Translations under genes and position numbers: made by a program
In this document: positions 23,496-32,253 of the stretch, piece by piece
Position numbering within the stretch: the stretch's first letter is position 1
How the letters are laid out: every line of letters begins with the position of its first letter
Notes under the pieces: generated by a model
What the model was told of the DNA's origin: nothing
The model's database searches: none
Seen by the model: the letters and a program-made list of their open reading frames with translations, nothing else
NCBI GenBank assembly: GCA_964557295.1
Contig: CAZKZP010000025.1
Location: forward strand, 1-40,609
Direction: 5' to 3'
Length of the DNA: 40,609 nucleotides
DNA from: JBFMHP01 sp964557295
GTDB lineage: Bacteria > Pseudomonadota > Gammaproteobacteria > RBG-16-57-12

Positions 23496-24404
23496 ATGAC
23501 CGCACCGAAAATAACCCGTATCGTCAAGAACGCCTGCCTGAGCAGTGCGCTCCTTCTCACCGCCTGCGGCGGTGAAGACTCAACCCAAACCGGCACGCTG
23601 AGCCTCAATGTCACGGATGCCCCGGTGGATGAAGCCTCTGAAGTAGTGGTGGCGTTTACCGGCGTGAGCATCAAACCGCAGTCCGGACCGGCCTTCGACA
23701 TCGATTTCGTGGACGCGAACGGCAATCCCGTTATCAAATCCATCGACCTGCTGGCGCAGCAAGGCCCGAACAGTGAACCGCTGCTGCTCGACCATGAGCT
23801 CGAGGCCGGTCATTACAATTGGATGCGGTTGAAGGTCGACATGAGTCACTCCTACATCATCGTGGAGGATGGTGGAGCGCAGCATGATTTGTACATCCCA
23901 AGCGGCGATGAGACCGGCCTCAAGCTGAACAACGGCTTCGATATCACCGCCGGCGGCGCGGCCACCTTCACCGTCGATTTCGATCTGCGTAAATCCGTGC
24001 TGGCGCCCAGCAACGGAAGTGACGTGTACAAACTCAAGCCCACACTGCGCATCGTCGAAAACGCAAACGTTGGGCACTTGAGCGGCACCGTCGGCACCAC
24101 ATCGCTGCAACATGCCAGCTGCGCCACAACACCCAATTATGCGGTTTATATCTTCGAAGGCGATGTCACACCGGATGATGTCGACGGCGATGCGGGGGAT
24201 CCGATCACCAGCGCCCTGGTCTCAGATACCTTCAGCTACGCGGTGGGCTTTCTCAATCAAGGCACCTACACGGTCGCCTTTACGTGCGAAGCCGATAGTG
24301 ATTCAAACGACAGCGGCAACGACAGCGACGACGCCATTGCCTTCATCGGCACCACCACGGTGACTATCACCGCCGGCGCCACCACCACGCACAATTTCGA
24401 TTGA
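23496..24404 (+). CDS. DUF4382-domain lipoprotein
   Basis: 302 residues. A type II signal peptide ends in LLLTAC-GG, so the Cys is lipidated and the protein is anchored in the periplasm or outer membrane. Residues about 25-180 form a DUF4382 domain: GTLSLNVTDAPVDEASEVVV, then VSIKPQSG, IDLLAQQG and YNWMRLKV. A second beta-rich region follows, containing a CxxxP loop and an Asp/Ser-rich stretch (DSDSNDSGNDSDD) near the end that could bind calcium. Function is unknown; DUF4382 proteins are found in many environmental bacteria. ATG at 23496 is used with AAGGGG 5 bases upstream; ATG at 23493 is equally close. It is divergent from the iron porin gene. Confidence 0.82.
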   Translation: MTAPKITRIVKNACLSSALLLTACGGEDSTQTGTLSLNVTDAPVDEASEVVVAFTGVSIKPQSGPAFDIDFVDANGNPVIKSIDLLAQQGPNSEPLLLDHELEAGHYNWMRLKVDMSHSYIIVEDGGAQHDLYIPSGDETGLKLNNGFDITAGGAATFTVDFDLRKSVLAPSNGSDVYKLKPTLRIVENANVGHLSGTVGTTSLQHASCATTPNYAVYIFEGDVTPDDVDGDAGDPITSALVSDTFSYAVGFLNQGTYTVAFTCEADSDSNDSGNDSDDAIAFIGTTTVTITAGATTTHNFD

Positions 24405-24417
24405 TTGCATAAATGAC

Positions 24418-24439
24418 AAGGGCCTCCGCGGAGGCCCTT
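24418..24439. terminator. Palindromic bidirectional terminator
   Basis: A perfect 22-base palindrome, AAGGGCCTCCG joined to its reverse complement, lies between the convergent DUF4382 and dsbC genes. T-runs on both sides are short. Confidence 0.75.
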
Positions 24440-24469
24440 ATCCTTGATGGATCTGGCAACGATCCAGTC

Positions 24470-25189
24470 TTATTTATCTGCCTCCAAGGCCTCCAGCAAA
24501 CGCTGCGCATCCACGTAACCGGGGATGATGCGGCCGTCCGCCAGAATGATCGATGGCGTACCGCTGATGCCCAGAGCCCGCCCGGCCTCAAGCTGCTTTT
24601 GAACTGGGTTGTTGCAACTCGGCGCCGTGACCGGCTGACCGGCCTTGGCCTTGGTCATGGCCTCTTGCTTGTTCTTGGAACACCACACCGCCACGGCCTT
24701 GTTGTAGGACTCCGAACCCTCGCCGGCGCGCGGGAACGCCGCGTAGCGAACCTCGATGCCGTTGGAAGTGTAGTTGCTCATCTCGGAATGCAGCCGGCGG
24801 CAGTAGGTGCAATCGATATCCGTGAACACGGTGACGGCATGTTTTTTCTTGCCCTTCTCGGGCGAGAACACGACCATGTCGGCGGGGGCGAGCGATGCGA
24901 GCAGCTTCTTGCGGCCATCGACGCGCACCTCTTCGGTCAGATTCTTCTCCGACTGCAAATCGAAGATGTCGCCGCGGATGAAATACCGGCCGTCGCCGCT
25001 CATATACATCACATTGGTGCCGTCGACGATCTCATAGATGCCCGGCAATGCCGATGGCTTGATGCTGTCGGGCTCCATGCCAGGGATGATCTTGCTCAAC
25101 TCCGACTTGATCTTCGCCGTCTCATCTGCGGCCACCGCCACGGATGCACCCACCAGAAAAATCATTACAGTAGACAGATATTTTTTCAT
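24470..25189 (-). CDS. dsbC: Periplasmic disulfide isomerase DsbC
   Basis: 239 residues. A signal peptide (about 1-21, ending VAVAA) is followed by the N-terminal dimerisation domain (about 25-80) and a thioredoxin-fold catalytic domain. The active site is CTYC in TDIDCTYCRRLHSEM. The cis-Pro loop reads ISGTPSIILADG. A second Cys pair (VWCSKN and APSCNNP) forms the structural disulfide known in DsbC. The enzyme reshuffles wrong disulfides in exported proteins with DsbD as electron donor. It lies 123 bases downstream of xerD on the same strand; xerD-dsbC order is also found in E. coli. It probably shares the xerD transcript. Confidence 0.94.
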   Translation of the reverse strand: MKKYLSTVMIFLVGASVAVAADETAKIKSELSKIIPGMEPDSIKPSALPGIYEIVDGTNVMYMSGDGRYFIRGDIFDLQSEKNLTEEVRVDGRKKLLASLAPADMVVFSPEKGKKKHAVTVFTDIDCTYCRRLHSEMSNYTSNGIEVRYAAFPRAGEGSESYNKAVAVWCSKNKQEAMTKAKAGQPVTAPSCNNPVQKQLEAGRALGISGTPSIILADGRIIPGYVDAQRLLEALEADK

Positions 25190-25312
25190 CTCACACTCTC
25201 GACAACATGTTCACAATCAAAAAACCGCGATTTGTATCGACGGCCATCGTCAGCCCCATGAATACCACAAATCGACGAAAAATTCCCCCTGAAATCTTTG
25301 AAGCCGACACCT

Positions 25313-26227
25313 TCACCCGCGCGGATGATGACGCGCATGCAGCTCCTTCAATCTCTCACGAGCAACATGGGTATAGATCTGCGTGGTCGAAAGATCACTG
25401 TGCCCCAACAGCATTTGCACCGCGCGCAGATCCGCGCCGTGATTGAGCAGATGCGTGGCAAAGGAGTGGCGTAAGGTGTGCGGTGAGATGGATTTGTGGA
25501 TGCCGGCGGCTTGCGCATAACGTTTGATGGCATGCCAGAAGGTCTGCCGTGTGATCTGTCCACCCCGGTTGGTGACAAACAGGATCTCGCTCTCGCTGCC
25601 CTTGCTCAATTCTAGCCGTGCTTCAGTGCAATAACGTTGCAACCAATCTGCCGCCTCGTCGCCGAGGGGCACGATCCGCTCCTTGGCGCCCTTACCGAAC
25701 ACGCGCACCACACCTTGGCGCAGATTCAATTGCGACAGCTGCAAACCCACTAATTCCGATACGCGCAGCCCGGAAGCGTACATCAGTTCCAGCATGGCGC
25801 GATCGCGCAGGCCGTTGGCCTCGTTGAGTTTGGGCGCCAACAGCAGCGCCTCCACCTCGCTTTCCGTCAAAGACTTGGGCAGGCTGCGGCCCAGCTTGGG
25901 TGCCTCGATGCGTGCGCTGGGATCTTCCCCCAGGCGTTCTTCGCGCACCTGATATTGATAAAAACGCCGGAGACTGGAAAGCAGCCTGGCGCTGGAGCGC
26001 GGCTTGTTGCCCTGCCGCGCCCGCACAGCGAGATAGTCCAGCACCCGCGCACGATGCGCGGCCAACAAACCGATCTGATGCACGCGCCGCAACCACTCCG
26101 CCCATCCTTCTAAATCATTGCGGTAGGCCTCGAGCGTGTTATCACTGAGGCCGCGCTCCACCCACAAGGCATCGAGAAAGGAGGCGATCTCAGCCTTATC
26201 TTCGTCCGCCAATTCCCGCTTGCTCAT
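25313..26227 (-). CDS. xerD: Tyrosine recombinase XerD
   Basis: 304 residues, the normal XerD length. The N-terminal SAM-like DNA-binding domain contains FLDALWVERGLSDNTLEAYR, and the C-terminal domain holds the catalytic set: Arg in ASGLRVSELVGL, Lys in the beta-hairpin (GKGAKERIVPLG), HxxR in SPHTLRHSFATHLL, and H/W with the Tyr in LLGHSDLSTTQIYTHV. With XerC it resolves chromosome dimers at dif. No dif site was found here. ATG at 26227 is chosen because it gives the canonical N-terminus; it overlaps the end of ogt by 32 bases. Confidence 0.94.
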   Translation of the reverse strand: MSKRELADEDKAEIASFLDALWVERGLSDNTLEAYRNDLEGWAEWLRRVHQIGLLAAHRARVLDYLAVRARQGNKPRSSARLLSSLRRFYQYQVREERLGEDPSARIEAPKLGRSLPKSLTESEVEALLLAPKLNEANGLRDRAMLELMYASGLRVSELVGLQLSQLNLRQGVVRVFGKGAKERIVPLGDEAADWLQRYCTEARLELSKGSESEILFVTNRGGQITRQTFWHAIKRYAQAAGIHKSISPHTLRHSFATHLLNHGADLRAVQMLLGHSDLSTTQIYTHVARERLKELHARHHPRG

Positions 26228-26714
26228 GTTCCAATAACCAGCGCTTAATCGCCAAGGTATCCCCGGTCGTCTGCCCGCTATAGCCACCAATGCCTGAGGC
26301 ACCCACCACTCGATGGCACGGTATCACGATCGGGATGGGATTGGCGCGGCAGGCATTGCCCACGGCGCGCGCGCTGGACTCAAGCGCCTGCGCCAGCGCT
26401 CCGTAGGTCAGCGTCATGCCAAAAGGAATCTGTGTCAGGGCTTGCCAGACCCGCTGCTGAAACGCGGTGCCGCCGGCGTGCAAAGGCAGGGTGAATTGTG
26501 CGCGGTCGCCCTGGAAATATTCGACAAGTTGCCGGCCGGCCTCTTCAGCGAGAGGCATGGACGCCAGCTCAAACTCTAGAGTCTCAGGCAGAAAGTCGAT
26601 TTCGACCACCGTGTTCCCGTCACAGCGGATACCGAGCCGAGACAGCCGTCCCGGTCTGCCGGTCTGACACACCGCGTGATAAAGCGGCACGAGCAACTTT
26701 TGCGGTGCGGTCAT
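26196..26714 (-). CDS. ogt: Methylated-DNA-protein cysteine methyltransferase
   Basis: 172 residues. It removes alkyl groups from O6-guanine by transfer to its own cysteine, which is used once. The active site is IPIVIPCHRVVGASGIGGYSG; the Arg-finger helix is SSARAVGNACRANP, and FQQRVWQALTQIPFG begins the DNA-binding domain. The N-terminal ~70 residues form the usual alpha/beta domain. No AraC-type Ada domain is present. The gene begins just after the rplS terminator and overlaps xerD, so it is likely first in an ogt-xerD-dsbC transcript. No strong ribosome site is seen. Confidence 0.92.
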   Translation of the reverse strand: MTAPQKLLVPLYHAVCQTGRPGRLSRLGIRCDGNTVVEIDFLPETLEFELASMPLAEEAGRQLVEYFQGDRAQFTLPLHAGGTAFQQRVWQALTQIPFGMTLTYGALAQALESSARAVGNACRANPIPIVIPCHRVVGASGIGGYSGQTTGDTLAIKRWLLEHEQAGIGGRR

Positions 26715-26734
26715 TGAGGATTCTCGCCTACGCA

Positions 26735-26768
26735 TAACAAAACAGGCGTCATGTTACCATGACACCTG
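26735..26768 (-). terminator. Rho-independent terminator of the rplS operon
   Basis: On the minus strand CAGGTGTCATG-GTAA-CATGACGCCTG forms an 11-base-pair stem with one G-U pair and is followed by TTTTGTT. It lies 60 bases after the rplS stop and 20 bases before the ogt ATG. Confidence 0.88.
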
Positions 26769-26828
26769 CTTTGATATTCAGCCTCGGGCACCCTGCGCAT
26801 GACCGAGCCCCCAAGAACCACGTCGCTC

Positions 26829-27173
26829 TTAGAGCTTTTCCTTGATACGCGCGGCCTTGCCTTCACGCTCACGCAGATAATACAGCTTGGCGCGGCTGAC
26901 ATCGCCGCGACGCTTGACGACGATTTCAGAAACCGTCGGGCTGTACAACGGGAATACGCGCTCGACGCCTTCGCCGTGAGAGATCTTGCGCACGGTGAAG
27001 GATGAATTCAGACCGCGGTTGCTGCGGGCGATTACCACGCCTTCGAAGGCCTGCAGACGTTCGCGGTTGCCTTCCTTCACCTTGACCTGTACGACGACCG
27101 TATCACCTGGCGCGAAGTCAGGCACTTCACGGCTCATTTGTTCGGCATTGATCTGATCGATGATATTGCTCAT
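26829..27173 (-). CDS. rplS: Large-subunit ribosomal protein bL19
   Basis: 114 residues, as expected for L19, which sits at the interface of the 30S and 50S subunits. The landmarks PDFAPGDTVVVQVKVKEGNRER, FEGVVIARSNRGLNSSFTVR, GEGVERVFPLYSP and VKRRGDVSRAKLYYLRER are near-universal. GGGAG precedes the ATG. It closes the rpsP-rimM-trmD-rplS operon, 42 bases after trmD. Confidence 0.97.
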   Translation of the reverse strand: MSNIIDQINAEQMSREVPDFAPGDTVVVQVKVKEGNRERLQAFEGVVIARSNRGLNSSFTVRKISHGEGVERVFPLYSPTVSEIVVKRRGDVSRAKLYYLREREGKAARIKEKL

Positions 27174-27215
27174 GTTTCGCTCCCAGAAATTTGCGCGCAG
27201 TATACGCTAAATTAT

Positions 27216-27959
27216 TCAGTTTTGCTCGTGTTCGTGAATAAACTCTTGCAACAAAGCCTGTTGCTCCCGATCCAGCTCGATGGCCGCCAGCAGATCGGGT
27301 CTGCGCCGCCAGGTCCGGCCCAGCGACTGCTTCAGCCGCCAGCGGGCAATCGCCTTGTGATCGCCGCTCAACAACACGGCCGGCACCGCTTTGCCCTCGA
27401 TCACTTCCGGGCGGGTGTAGTGCGGGCAGTCGAGCAGGCCGTTGGTAAAAGAATCCTGATCGGCGGAATCCTCGTGCCCCAGCACCCCCGGCAGCAGCCG
27501 CGCCATCGCATCGATCAGGACCATCGCGGCAAGCTCCCCGCCGCTCAACACATAATCGCCGATCGACCACTCTTCATCGATTTCCTCCTCGATGAGGCGT
27601 TCATCGACGCCTTCGTATCGTCCCGCCACCAGTACCAGATCAGGCTGGGCGGCTAGTTCATGCACACCCTTCTGATCTAGCAGACGGCCCTGCGGCGAGA
27701 GATAGATCACCTTGACATCGCCGCCAAGTTTCTTGCGCGCCGCGTGTATGGCATCGCGCAAGGGCTGAACCATCATCACCATCCCTGGCCCGCCGCCATA
27801 GGGGCGGTCGTCCACCGTGCGGTGGCGGTCCGGGGTGTATTCGCGTGGGTTTTCGTACCCGATCTGCAGGATGCCGCGCTCCACGGCGCGTCCGGTCACG
27901 CCGTAATCCGTCACGGCGGCGAACATCTGCGGGAACAAGGTCACCACTTCTACCCGCAT
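27216..27959 (-). CDS. trmD: tRNA (guanine-37-N1)-methyltransferase TrmD
   Basis: 247 residues. It is a SPOUT-class enzyme that methylates G37 of tRNAs reading CNN codons with S-adenosylmethionine, preventing +1 frameshifts. The trefoil-knot region includes LSPQGRLLDQK, VAGRYEGVDERLI, and SIGDYVLSGGELAAM; PYGGGPGMVMM is the conserved early loop. ATG at 27959 is preferred because GGAGG lies 6 bases before it. It lies between rimM and rplS in the classic operon order. Confidence 0.96.
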   Translation of the reverse strand: MRVEVVTLFPQMFAAVTDYGVTGRAVERGILQIGYENPREYTPDRHRTVDDRPYGGGPGMVMMVQPLRDAIHAARKKLGGDVKVIYLSPQGRLLDQKGVHELAAQPDLVLVAGRYEGVDERLIEEEIDEEWSIGDYVLSGGELAAMVLIDAMARLLPGVLGHEDSADQDSFTNGLLDCPHYTRPEVIEGKAVPAVLLSGDHKAIARWRLKQSLGRTWRRRPDLLAAIELDREQQALLQEFIHEHEQN

Positions 27960-27996
27960 CGGGTTCCTCCACATGCCGACCGCCGGAGGCCATCGG

Positions 27997-28530
27997 CTAA
28001 AAATCTTCCTCCCAGTCGACCTGGATGACTTTTTTCTCCAGATCCACCTTCAGGACATATACCTCGGACACATAGGGGATCAGCAACTCGCGACCCGCTT
28101 GATCCCGCACCACCAGCACATCGTTGGCGCCGGTGGGCATCACGTCGGTCACTTGCCCGAGGCAGCCACCCGCCTTGTTGAGCACACTCAGACCGATCAA
28201 GTCGATCCAGTAATATTCGCCCGGCGCCAGAGGTGGCAGCTGATCGCGCCTGACCGCGATATCGGCATTCAGCAGGCGGGCGGCCGCATCCCGATCATCG
28301 AAGGACTCGATCTTGGCGACCACGGCCTTGCCATGCCCCTGCCCCGCCTCGACCTTCACGGCCCGCCATTGTCCGTCGAGCCGCAGATACCAGGGAGAAT
28401 ATTCCAGGATGTTGTCGACGGGGTCGGTGTGAGACACCACCTTCACCCAACCTCTCACGCCAAACAGGCCGGATATCCGGCCCATAGGAATCAGATTGTC
28501 TTTGCCTTGATCCATACCACTGCACTGCAT
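27997..28530 (-). CDS. rimM: 16S rRNA-processing protein RimM
   Basis: 177 residues. It helps mature the 30S head and binds S19. MGRISGLFGVRGWVKV opens the N-terminal beta-barrel; EYYWIDLIGLSV begins the PRC-barrel, and NDVLVV and LLIPYV precede the acidic WEED end. Two ATG starts, 28530 and 28515, are both possible; neither has a convincing ribosome site. It is 39 bases after rpsP and 37 before trmD. Confidence 0.94.
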   Translation of the reverse strand: MQCSGMDQGKDNLIPMGRISGLFGVRGWVKVVSHTDPVDNILEYSPWYLRLDGQWRAVKVEAGQGHGKAVVAKIESFDDRDAAARLLNADIAVRRDQLPPLAPGEYYWIDLIGLSVLNKAGGCLGQVTDVMPTGANDVLVVRDQAGRELLIPYVSEVYVLKVDLEKKVIQVDWEEDF

Positions 28531-28569
28531 CGTGGTGCCAGGAAATCTCCCGCGGCACTCAACGCTGGG

Positions 28570-28818
28570 TTAGGCGGCTTTGCTGGCTTCTTTGACCAGG
28601 GTGGCAACACGCTGTGAGGTCTGCGCACCTTTGGAAATCCAGTAGCTCAGACGCTCTTGATCCAGACGCAGACGCTCGGCATTGCCCGCAGCCACCGGGT
28701 TGAAGAAACCGATGCGCTCGATGTAACGGCCATCACGCTTGTTGCGGCTGTCGGTCACGATGATGCTGTAGAACGGCGTTTTTTTCATGCCGCCGCGCGT
28801 CAGACGAATGGTTACCAT
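28570..28818 (-). CDS. rpsP: Small-subunit ribosomal protein bS16
   Basis: 82 residues, standard for S16. MVTIRLTRGGMKKTPFYSIIVTD and DGRYIERIGFFNP are diagnostic. A GAGGAA ribosome site precedes the ATG. S16 is needed for 30S assembly. First gene of the rpsP-rimM-trmD-rplS operon. Confidence 0.97.
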   Translation of the reverse strand: MVTIRLTRGGMKKTPFYSIIVTDSRNKRDGRYIERIGFFNPVAAGNAERLRLDQERLSYWISKGAQTSQRVATLVKEASKAA

Positions 28819-28855
28819 GAATCTAAATTCCTCAATGATTTAATACAAGTTAAGC

Positions 28856-28874
28856 CCCAACCCTGCGAGTTGGG
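28856..28874 (-). other. Short hairpin in the ffh-rpsP gap
   Basis: On the minus strand CCCAAC and GTTGGG pair across a 7-base loop, 38 bases before rpsP. No T-run follows, so it is more likely part of the rpsP leader than a terminator. The gap has no other clear signal. Confidence 0.3.
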
Positions 28875-28939
28875 CCCGACGTGGCCGCGTATTCTAGCCA
28901 TTTTGATCGAAAAATGAAACACTCGGCATAAAAATCGGA

Positions 28940-30301
28940 CTAGAAACGCATCCCCGGCGGCAATCCGCCGCGCAAGCCGCGCATCAATTTGCCGATACCG
29001 CCCTTCTGCGAGAACTTTTTCATCATCTTCTGCATCTGGGTAAATTGCTTAAGCAGTCGATTGACGTCCTGGATCTGGGTGCCCGATCCAGCGGCGATGC
29101 GGCGTTTACGCGAGCCGCGGATGACGTCGGGCTTGCGCCGCTCCTCCGGTGTCATGGAGCGAATGATCGCCTCCAGGCGCCCCAGCTCCTTGTCGTTGAC
29201 CTGACCTTTCATATCCTGCGGGAGATTGGCCATGCCGGGCAGTTTTTCCATCAGACTGGCCAGGCCACCCATATTCTTCATTTGTTGCAGCTGCGACAAA
29301 AAGTCTTCCAGATCGAACTCCTTGCCCTTCTGCAACTTTTTCGCGAGCTTTTGCGCCTCTTCCTGATCAACCTTCTGCTGCACCTCCTCGATCAGGGAGA
29401 GCACATCCCCCATGCCGAGGATGCGCGAGGCGACACGATCGGGATAGAAAGGTTCGAGCGCGGTGGTTTTCTCGCCCACGCCCATGAACTTGATCGGCTT
29501 GCCGGTGATGTGGCGCACGGACAAGGCCGCGCCACCGCGGGCATCGCCGTCGGTCTTGGTCAGAATCACACCCGTCAGCGGAAGGGCGTCGTTGAAGGCC
29601 TTCGCGGTGTTGGCGGCGTCCTGGCCGGTCATGCTGTCGACCACGAACAGGGTTTCGATCGGATTGATGGCAGCATGAATGCGTTTGATCTCATCCATCA
29701 TGGCCGCATCGATGTGCAGGCGGCCGGCGGTGTCGATGATCACAACGTCGAACGCCTTGATGCGGGCATGCTGGATGGCGTCTTGCGCGATCTTGACCGG
29801 GTCCTGATCCGCGCGGCTGGGGAAGAATTCAACGCCGACCTCGCGGGCCAGGGTTTGCAGCTGATCGATGGCCGCTGGACGATAGATGTCGGCGCTGGCC
29901 ACCAGCACGGACTTTTTCTTGCGCTCCTTCAGCAGCCGCGCCAATTTGCCCACGGTGGTGGTCTTACCAGACCCTTGCAGGCCGGCCATGAGCAAGACCG
30001 CCGGCGGCTGGGCGGCCAGATTGAGGTCCTCGCATTGCACCCCCATCAGGACGACCAGCTCATCATTGACGATCTTGATCAGCGCCTGTCCCGGGGTGAG
30101 GCTTTTCATGACCTCCTCGCCGACCGCGCGATCCTTGACGTGATTGATGAAATCCTTGACGACCGGCAGCGCGACATCGGCCTCCAATAGGGCCATGCGC
30201 ACTTCGCGTAAGGATTCCTTGATATTGTCTTCGGTCAGCCGCCCTTGGCCACGCAGGCTCTGCAGGGTCCGGCCCAACCGTTCGCTTAGATTCTCAAACA
30301 T
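28940..30301 (-). CDS. ffh: Signal recognition particle GTPase Ffh
   Basis: 453 residues. It binds signal sequences and 4.5S RNA and delivers ribosomes to FtsY at the membrane. N domain about 1-85; the G domain has GLQGSGKTTTVGKLA (P-loop), DIYRPAAIDQL, DTAGRLHID, and TKTDGDARGGAALS. The methionine-rich M domain includes LSQLQQMKNMGGL, PGMANLP, and SRKRRIAAGSGTQIQDVN, with a Met-rich end and GGLPPGMRF. Length is typical. It lies on the same strand as rpsP, 121 bases upstream, and 45 bases after the phosphodiesterase-like gene. Confidence 0.97.
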   Translation of the reverse strand: MFENLSERLGRTLQSLRGQGRLTEDNIKESLREVRMALLEADVALPVVKDFINHVKDRAVGEEVMKSLTPGQALIKIVNDELVVLMGVQCEDLNLAAQPPAVLLMAGLQGSGKTTTVGKLARLLKERKKKSVLVASADIYRPAAIDQLQTLAREVGVEFFPSRADQDPVKIAQDAIQHARIKAFDVVIIDTAGRLHIDAAMMDEIKRIHAAINPIETLFVVDSMTGQDAANTAKAFNDALPLTGVILTKTDGDARGGAALSVRHITGKPIKFMGVGEKTTALEPFYPDRVASRILGMGDVLSLIEEVQQKVDQEEAQKLAKKLQKGKEFDLEDFLSQLQQMKNMGGLASLMEKLPGMANLPQDMKGQVNDKELGRLEAIIRSMTPEERRKPDVIRGSRKRRIAAGSGTQIQDVNRLLKQFTQMQKMMKKFSQKGGIGKLMRGLRGGLPPGMRF

Positions 30302-30346
30302 GAATGGATATGCCTAGAACAAGGTTGGCGCGTGATTGCCAGGCAA

Positions 30347-31126
30347 TTATAACGTAAAACTTTCGTCGCCCTTCAAACATATGAGCTGGCGATTGGGAAT
30401 ATCGCGGGCAAGTTCCTGCTCAATCGTCATCTCGACGCCGGGTTTGTGGTGGGAAATATAGATCTTCGGCTGATGTTGCAGCTTTTTGATGTCCTGGGCC
30501 AACAAGCTCGGACAGTAGTGATAGGCCGCCTTGGAAAGCGCCATTTCCGAATTCGGGAAGGCCACCTCGATGATCAGCACATCGAGTGTTTGACGCATAT
30601 TCAGTCCATCCCAGAAGGTATCGTTGGTCGTGGTATCGCCGCTGAAGGCAAGCGCCTTGCCGTTATCGCTCCTGAGATAATAGCCGACGCTCGGCACGGC
30701 ATGATTGACTGGGATCATCTCCACATGGCGGCCATTGACGGAGACAACCTCACCGGGCGACATCTCCTTGAGCGCCAGCACTGGATTGCCGCTATCAGGC
30801 AGGGCCGTAAAATCGGGCCAGATCACCCAATTGAAGATATGGTCTTTGAGCGCCTTGATGGTGGAGGGCAAGGCATACACGGTGATTGGGGTGCCGGCGT
30901 GATGATAGAGGTGCTCGAAAATACTGTCGACCAGCAGCGGCAGGCTAGCGATATGGTCAAGATGTGAATGCGTGAGAAAGACGTAGCGCACCTGCTTCAT
31001 TTCCGTGATCGCGAGATTGCCCACCCCGGTCCCGGCATCGATCAGGATGTCGTGATCGATCAAAAGCGATGTCGTTCGGAGATCCCCTCCAATGCCGCCG
31101 CTACAGCCCAAGATACGTAAATTCAT
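30347..31126 (-). CDS. Metallo-beta-lactamase-fold hydrolase, class II cyclic-nucleotide phosphodiesterase-like
   Basis: 259 residues, soluble. The metal motif THSHLDHIASLPLLVD (HxHxDH) lies near residue 52; further ligands are the His in PVNHAVPSVGYYL, the Asp in FSGDTTTND and the His pair in YISHHKP. The order fits class II 3',5'-cyclic nucleotide phosphodiesterases (CpdP type) more than RNase Z. cAMP is therefore a likely substrate, but an RNase or other phosphodiester target is possible. It sits directly upstream of ffh on the same strand. There is no signal peptide. Confidence 0.75.
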   Translation of the reverse strand: MNLRILGCSGGIGGDLRTTSLLIDHDILIDAGTGVGNLAITEMKQVRYVFLTHSHLDHIASLPLLVDSIFEHLYHHAGTPITVYALPSTIKALKDHIFNWVIWPDFTALPDSGNPVLALKEMSPGEVVSVNGRHVEMIPVNHAVPSVGYYLRSDNGKALAFSGDTTTNDTFWDGLNMRQTLDVLIIEVAFPNSEMALSKAAYHYCPSLLAQDIKKLQHQPKIYISHHKPGVEMTIEQELARDIPNRQLICLKGDESFTL

Positions 31127-31341
31127 AGTTCACCGTTTGTTCTTTTCAGCGCATCAAGACGCTTTTTCTTTTTTATTAATGGCTTAGCGCACCGCTCGAC
31201 CTTTGTAGTATATATAATAGAAAAAACCAGATGGAAAGGATTTTCTTTAGAAACCGCTAGCCTGCATCGCAATTGACTCTTCTATGACAGGATGAGTTGT
31301 GCGATTATTCATCTAGAAAAATTCCAGGTGTCGATTCCAAC
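31127..31341 (+). promoter_or_regulatory. AT-rich divergent region with a likely ypjD promoter
   Basis: TATAAT at 31213-31218 lies in an AT-rich patch upstream of the ypjD-like gene, with no good -35 in register. Nothing else was recognised in this gap. Confidence 0.35.
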
Positions 31342-32172
31342 ATGAATAGTTCGTTATTTAGTATCGCCTCAATTATCCTTTATCTGGCGACTACCGCGTT
31401 ATTTGCCTATCGCTTGTCCGCTGAAAGGACCGGCGTCTCCACCCCTTCCTTTCTGAGCAAGTCGGTGCTGATCGGTGCCGGCTTGCTGGCGATCATGCTC
31501 CATGGAATCGCGCTTTCACAGGATTTATTCGCTGCCCCGGGACTCAATTTCGGGCNNNNNNNNNNGACCAATGCCGCATCGCTCGTCACATGGCTGATCG
31601 CCACACTGATTGTATTGGCTTCGATCTCCATGCCGCTGGAGACCCTGAGCGTCCTGGTCCTGCCCTCGGCCGCCTTGACCTTGTTGGTCGAATTGATATT
31701 CCCGAGCAGTCATATAGTGTCGGCAGAAATCACCGATGAGTTAAAATTTCACATCATCGTGGCGATCATGGCCTATAGCATGCTCAGCATCGCGGCGATC
31801 CAGGCCCTGGTGGTCGCCTTTCAGGAGAATCATTTACGCAACAAGCATCCGGGCGGGATCATGCGCGTCCTCCCGCCTTTGCAGACCATGGAAAGTCTGC
31901 TGTTTCAGATGATTGGCATCGGATTCGTGCTGCAAACCGCCGCCCTGGCGACAGGGGCCTTCTACATCGACGACATGTTCGCCAAACATATGGTCCACAA
32001 GACCGTGCTTTCGATCATCGCCTGGCTGGTTTTCGGCATTCTCTTGTGGGGCCGCTACTACCACGGATGGCGCGGCCGCACCGCGATCCGCTGGACCTTG
32101 AGCGGTTTCGTCGTCATGTTCCTCGGCTACTTTGGCTCCAAATTCGTCATCGAATACCTGATCCAGCCTTGA
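31342..32172 (+). CDS. YpjD/CcsA-like inner-membrane protein, interrupted by an assembly gap
   Basis: 276 residues as drawn, including four unknown residues at the N run (31556-31565). Eight or so membrane helices are visible. It resembles E. coli YpjD and the cytochrome c assembly (CcsA/HemX) family: HGIALSQDLFAAPGLNFG, NAASLVTWLIA, FHIIVAIMAYSMLSIAAIQAL, KTVLSIIAWLVFGILLWGRYYHGWRGR and YFGSKFVIEYL. Conserved His residues in these helices are heme-ligand candidates; YpjD itself has no settled role. The frame stays open across the 10 N. ATG at 31342 is used; AGGTG lies 11 bases upstream and a TTG exists at 31297. It precedes corB, as in Pseudomonas and E. coli near ffh. Confidence 0.87.
   Translation: MNSSLFSIASIILYLATTALFAYRLSAERTGVSTPSFLSKSVLIGAGLLAIMLHGIALSQDLFAAPGLNFGXXXXTNAASLVTWLIATLIVLASISMPLETLSVLVLPSAALTLLVELIFPSSHIVSAEITDELKFHIIVAIMAYSMLSIAAIQALVVAFQENHLRNKHPGGIMRVLPPLQTMESLLFQMIGIGFVLQTAALATGAFYIDDMFAKHMVHKTVLSIIAWLVFGILLWGRYYHGWRGRTAIRWTLSGFVVMFLGYFGSKFVIEYLIQP
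31556..31565. other. Assembly gap of 10 N
   Basis: Ten N within the ypjD-like gene. The reading frame is kept with this gap size. By comparison with YpjD as I recall it, the real missing sequence may be shorter. Confidence 0.95.
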
Positions 32173-32253
32173 TGTCCCGCCCTCCCACGCACTTGACACG
32201 GAGGCGCAAGCGTAGACAATGTATCTCCCCGCAAATACACAGGAATCCCGTTC

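Noticed and set aside
29045..30190. A 381-codon plus-strand open frame over ffh
   Set aside because: Antisense to ffh, with no domain or ribosome site.
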